This document shows positions 4,685-7,835 of a stretch of DNA of 7,835 nucleotides, piece by piece (position 1 is the first letter of the stretch; the number at the start of each line of letters is the position of its first letter). The stretch comes from Promethearchaeota archaeon (GTDB lineage Archaea; Asgardarchaeota; Lokiarchaeia; Sigynarchaeales; SOKP01), in the NCBI GenBank assembly GCA_030605085.1, contig JAUWBH010000215.1, forward strand, positions 1 through 7,835. Reading direction: 5' to 3'. The notes under the pieces are model-generated. The model was not told the DNA's origin. It did not search any database and was given only the letters and a program-made list of their open reading frames with translations. The position numbers and the translations under genes were made by a program.

Positions 4685-7390
4685 TCATTCTTTATGTATG
4701 ACTGTAAATTGATAATATCCAGAGCCAATATTAAAGACGACATAGTTTTCCTTCATTTCTTTATGTTTTAAACACCCAACTTTTTCAATTATATTTCCAT
4801 TTTGCCAAATTGTAACATCTCCTTCCTTAATTTCGCAATTTGCATTTTCAATAGGAATCCAAGTTTCGGAGATACATCCAACAGGAATATGTATCATCAT
4901 TTTCAAAGAATTATCAACTTTTTCCCAAGAGCTATAAACGAACCCTTTAATAATCTTTAAAGATGCACTCACATATGTTAAATCTGCTGGAATGTATGGT
5001 TTAATTCTTATTTTTTTCCAACCAGGTTCCCTTGTAGATATTCCAGCTAAAGCTTTGAAAAACCATGTGTCAACACTGCCTAACATTATATGATTGTGAG
5101 AATTCATTCCGCTTCCTTCGAGTTTCTCCCATCGCTCCCATAATGTTGTAGCACCCTCTTTAATCATATATCCATATCCTGGGTAACTTTCTTGAGAAAT
5201 TATTTTGTATGCCACATCATTGCGGTTATTGTCATTCAATACATCCCACAAGTATCTGGTGCCCACTATTCCTGTATCAAGGTGGTAATCGTGATCTTCA
5301 ATTATGGAATGTAGTAATGTTGAAATTACCCTTCTTTTTTTATGTTCAGGAACCATATTCAAATATAAAGGGAGGATATTGGAAGTTTGACTGATTGTTC
5401 TATCGGTTATTGAAAGTTTAGGAATTCTATACGCATCTTTTAAAAATTTATTATTAAATGCTTCTTTTATATCTTTAGATCTTCTAAATAATTCATCACT
5501 TTCTTGATTCTTTCCTAAAATCTGGGCTATCTTTGAAAGGATAAGAGTATCATGATAATAATACCAAGTACATACTTGTTCAATCGGCGTTTTTCTTGAT
5601 ACAATACTTCCAGGTGGACACCAATCACCATATTTTGCGAATTTATATAGAATGTTATTTTCCGTATTTCTGTGAAGAAAGTTGACATATTTTTCCATTG
5701 ATTCATAATTATCTTCAAGAACTCGAATGTCATTATAGTACCAATATAAATACCAAGCAATAGTAATATATGCTGTACCCCATGCAGGATCTGCTGGATA
5801 AAATGACCAATACGGGGGGACTACATCGGAAATTGCTCCATTTTCTTTTTGACATAAATTAATATCTCTCAAATATTTTGTATAAAACCTTGCAATATCA
5901 AAATTAAAGTTCGCCTCTTCTATAGTTAATTGCGCATCTCCCATCCAGCCATGTCTTTCATCTCGCTGTGGGCAATCAGTAGGGATACTCATAAAATTGC
6001 TCAATTGCCCCCAAACGATATTTTTATGAATTTGATTAATTAGATCATTAGAACAGAAAAAATCACCTATTTTAGGTACATCTGTATGGAAAAAAAGTCC
6101 TTCAACATTATCTAACGTCGGAACGCCAGGAAAGCCTGTAATTTCAACATATCTAAAACCATGATATGTAAAATGTGGCTCAAATACTTCTTCGCTACCA
6201 CCCTTTAAAATAAAAATGTCTGTAGCAGCCGCACCTCTATTTGTAGCTGTATTTAGATTACCATCGCTAAAAACTATTTCAGCATATCTAATTTGGATTT
6301 CAGAACCCCTTGGTCCATTTAGTCTTAACCTAACGTATCCCGTAAAGTTTTGGCCAAAATCACATATATAAACTCCTGGAGCCGTACTATATAACTTCTT
6401 GGGTTTAATAATTTTTGTAATTCTTATAGGCGGTATCAACTGGGAAGTCAATTTTGGTCCATTAACAACAAAGGCGTTTTCCCATGACGAGTTGTCGTAA
6501 TTAGGTTTATCCCATCCAGGTATTTCTAGTCTAGCATCATATTTTTCACCGTAATAGATACCATTTTCTAAAATAGGTCCTTGAGAGACTTTCCAAGTAT
6601 TATCCGAGCATATAACATCTTTAGTACCATCTTCATATTGAATAAAAAGTTGCAAGATAAGTTTTGGAAAATCATAACCATTTTTTTCGAGGTATCGACC
6701 ATTTCCTAATACAACTCCGACTGCATTTTTATTTTTTAGAGAATCAGTAATGTCATATGTAGAGTACAAAGCTATTTTGTTATAATCAGTCCAAGCAGGA
6801 TCTAAGAGTCTATTGCCTATCTTTTTTCCGTTTATTCGAAGTTCATAATGTCCTAATCCACAGACATATATTCTAGCATATTGAACTTTCTTGGAAATTT
6901 TAAATTCTTTACGTATATAAACACCATAATATTCTCTTACCATTCCAAGAAAAACATGGTACCCAGATTTATATTGAAAATTCTTTTTTTCCCTCCTGTC
7001 TGTGAAAGCCTCTCTAGTTATCCAATTTGCTTTCCAATGAGATTGCTCTAAAAACGCTGTTTCAAATTTAGCTATTTCACTATATTCACTAGCATTATTA
7101 TTTTGATCCCACCATTTTGCACGCCAATAGTAAATGCTATTGCTCTTTAAATCCTTACCTTTATATAAGATATTAACAGTTTTATCAGATTTGATTTTAC
7201 CACTATCCCACATATCTCCATTTTCAGATTCAGAATAAATTTTACTAGAAGAGACGATAATTTGAAAAGCAGATTGGTTTTGCCCTCTTTCTTCTTGCTT
7301 AAGAACCCACGAAAAACGAGGTAAAGGAATATCAATTCCGATTGGATTAATAAGATATTCACACCTAAGATCAAATGGGGATTTTATCAT
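4685..7390 (-). CDS. GH78 alpha-L-rhamnosidase, cytoplasmic
   Basis: The 901-residue protein hydrolyses terminal alpha-L-rhamnose from rhamnosides by an inverting mechanism. Its domain order is the standard GH78 one. An Ig-like N-terminal domain (about 5-115; LRCEY..NPIGID...PRFSW) comes first. A jelly-roll carbohydrate-binding-like domain follows (about 155-330; LGHYELRINGKKIG). Next are a beta domain (about 335-435; CDFGQNFTGYVRL), the (alpha/alpha)6 catalytic barrel (about 440-785) and a C-terminal beta domain. The signature DCPQRDERHGWMGDA occupies 472-486, where E478 and D485 are expected active-site acids. WERW with E752 fits the general base, followed by GSVDTWFFKALAGI. Length is typical and nothing is missing. 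The N-terminus (MIKSPFDLRCEY) has no signal peptide or membrane helix, so substrates must be imported. The ATG at 7390 lies just before the first conserved domain. It has its own promoter region, divergent from the PAS gene. Confidence 0.95.
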   Translation of the reverse strand: MIKSPFDLRCEYLINPIGIDIPLPRFSWVLKQEERGQNQSAFQIIVSSSKIYSESENGDMWDSGKIKSDKTVNILYKGKDLKSNSIYYWRAKWWDQNNNASEYSEIAKFETAFLEQSHWKANWITREAFTDRREKKNFQYKSGYHVFLGMVREYYGVYIRKEFKISKKVQYARIYVCGLGHYELRINGKKIGNRLLDPAWTDYNKIALYSTYDITDSLKNKNAVGVVLGNGRYLEKNGYDFPKLILQLFIQYEDGTKDVICSDNTWKVSQGPILENGIYYGEKYDARLEIPGWDKPNYDNSSWENAFVVNGPKLTSQLIPPIRITKIIKPKKLYSTAPGVYICDFGQNFTGYVRLRLNGPRGSEIQIRYAEIVFSDGNLNTATNRGAAATDIFILKGGSEEVFEPHFTYHGFRYVEITGFPGVPTLDNVEGLFFHTDVPKIGDFFCSNDLINQIHKNIVWGQLSNFMSIPTDCPQRDERHGWMGDAQLTIEEANFNFDIARFYTKYLRDINLCQKENGAISDVVPPYWSFYPADPAWGTAYITIAWYLYWYYNDIRVLEDNYESMEKYVNFLHRNTENNILYKFAKYGDWCPPGSIVSRKTPIEQVCTWYYYHDTLILSKIAQILGKNQESDELFRRSKDIKEAFNNKFLKDAYRIPKLSITDRTISQTSNILPLYLNMVPEHKKRRVISTLLHSIIEDHDYHLDTGIVGTRYLWDVLNDNNRNDVAYKIISQESYPGYGYMIKEGATTLWERWEKLEGSGMNSHNHIMLGSVDTWFFKALAGISTREPGWKKIRIKPYIPADLTYVSASLKIIKGFVYSSWEKVDNSLKMMIHIPVGCISETWIPIENANCEIKEGDVTIWQNGNIIEKVGCLKHKEMKENYVVFNIGSGYYQFTVIHKE

Positions 7391-7546
7391 AATAAATAAT
7401 TGTTTTTAGTTAATTTATAATTTTAATTTGTTATAAGCATGTTAATTTAACGATTAAATTAGTTAATTTTAGAAAGGTTTTAAAAATAATAATCAAAATT
7501 ATAATATAACGTACCAATGTATTTTCATAATAAATAGCGAGATCAT
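7391..7546. promoter_or_regulatory. Divergent promoter region between GH78 and the PAS-domain gene
   Basis: This 156-base spacer holds no reading frame of note. For GH78, TTTATAA at 7414-7420 (read leftwards) is centred about 27 bases before the ATG, which would give a nearly leaderless transcript; TTATAA at 7431-7436 is a second choice. For the PAS gene, TTATAATATAA at 7499-7509 predicts a start near 7530 and a leader of about 17 bases without a clear Shine-Dalgarno sequence. The 8-mer GTTAATTT occurs at 7409-7416, 7441-7448 and 7462-7469, at intervals of 32 and 21 bases, close to three and two helical turns. Confidence 0.5.
7443..7461. promoter_or_regulatory. Perfect 8-3-8 palindrome upstream of GH78, candidate operator
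   Basis: TAATTTAA at 7443-7450 and TTAAATTA at 7454-7461 are exact reverse complements around CGA, making a 19-bp site of the size bound by a dimeric helix-turn-helix regulator. It lies 53-71 bases before the GH78 ATG and is flanked by, and overlaps, the GTTAATTT copies at 7441 and 7462. It could control either divergent gene. Confidence 0.5.
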
Positions 7547-7835
7547 ATGTTGATCGAGAAGAATTCAAAAAATTATAACGATATTAATCAGATCCTTTCT
7601 GAAAACATTGAAGATCTAATTTTCATACTTAACAAGAAATTTAAATTGATTTATATAAATGAAAAAATATTTATAAAAAAATTGGGGTATTCCAATAAAG
7701 ATTTAATCAATAATATTTTCCTAGATTTTATTCCTCCTGAAGATAGTAAACGAACTGTTAGCTTTTTAAAAAAAATCTTTAAGAAAGATAAAGCGATTGG
7801 AGAATTAAGAATTAGAAATAAAGACGGAATTTATA
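7547..7835 (+). CDS. PAS-domain sensor protein, N-terminal 96 residues (cut by the right edge)
   Basis: The ATG at 7547 opens a frame of 96 codons that runs off the window. Residues from about 18 onward fit a PAS fold. ENIEDLIFILNKKFKLIYIN supplies the first strands, then a helix-rich LGYSNKDLINNIF segment, then DFIPPEDSKR, which is the common F.HP.D position with Pro in place of His. A closing beta strand reads ELRIRNKDGIY. The opening residues are polar, with no signal peptide or membrane helix, so the domain is cytosolic. PAS domains bind small ligands or cofactors and usually precede histidine kinase, further PAS or other output modules; which one follows here is outside the window. Very high Lys, Ile and Asn content agrees with an AT-rich genome. 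It could regulate the rhamnoside genes, but proximity is the only evidence. A TTG at 7550 is an alternative start of no consequence. Confidence 0.85.
   Translation, partial: MLIEKNSKNYNDINQILSENIEDLIFILNKKFKLIYINEKIFIKKLGYSNKDLINNIFLDFIPPEDSKRTVSFLKKIFKKDKAIGELRIRNKDGIY

Noticed and set aside
4670..4696. CATAAA at 4670-4675 and TTTATG at 4691-4696 as a bidirectional terminator between the converging aldolase and GH78 genes.
   Set aside because: The 6-bp AT-only stem with a 15-base loop lies partly within the GH78 coding end, and there is no T-tract following it on either strand.
5527..5760. Second minus-strand frame of 77 codons inside GH78; similar frames at 7147-7374 (minus) and 5209-5394 (plus).
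   Set aside because: All overlap well-conserved GH78 domains in another frame and have no motif or start signal, so they are shadows.

Overview
The window is AT-rich, with intergenic DNA that is almost only A and T. Shine-Dalgarno sequences are weak or absent, and TATA-like boxes sit in front of several genes. Together with a tungsten-type aldehyde:ferredoxin oxidoreductase, a stand-alone SCP2 protein, a creatininase-family hydrolase and a PAS sensor rich in Lys, Ile and Asn, this best fits an anaerobic archaeon, possibly an Asgard (Lokiarchaeia-like) lineage. That placement is inferred from gene content and base composition. No rRNA, ribosomal or other phylogenetic marker is present, so an AT-rich anaerobic bacterium cannot be excluded.

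Layout, left to right. A 5' fragment of an L-rhamnulokinase gene runs leftwards off the edge (1-271, minus). A 217-base divergent control region separates it from a small acidic SCP2-domain protein (489-917, plus). Oligo-T tracts and a fresh promoter follow, then a full-length AOR-family enzyme (1055-2866, plus) and a creatininase-family metallohydrolase (2956-3873, plus) that ends in a hairpin plus T-rich stretch. A 169-base spacer with four copies of a 9-mer leads into a FucA-like class II aldolase (about 4043-4660, plus), whose start is broken or non-canonical. It converges on a 901-residue cytoplasmic GH78 alpha-L-rhamnosidase (7390-4685, minus). A second divergent control region (7391-7546) carries a perfect 8-3-8 palindrome and precedes the beginning of a PAS-domain sensor gene (7547-, plus), cut by the right edge. 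There are no RNA genes, insertion sequences or CRISPR arrays that I can see.

Taken together this looks like an L-rhamnoside utilisation locus. GH78 would release L-rhamnose, rhamnulokinase would make L-rhamnulose 1-phosphate, and the class II aldolase would split it to DHAP and L-lactaldehyde. The AOR enzyme could then oxidise L-lactaldehyde to lactate with ferredoxin. The AOR link is my hypothesis and the least usual part. The isomerase needed before the kinase, and any transporter, are not in the window and may lie to the left. The roles of the SCP2 and creatininase-family proteins here are unknown. An 8-mer, GTTAATTT (or a one-base-longer form), occurs in every intergenic region longer than 80 bases and may be a shared regulatory element.
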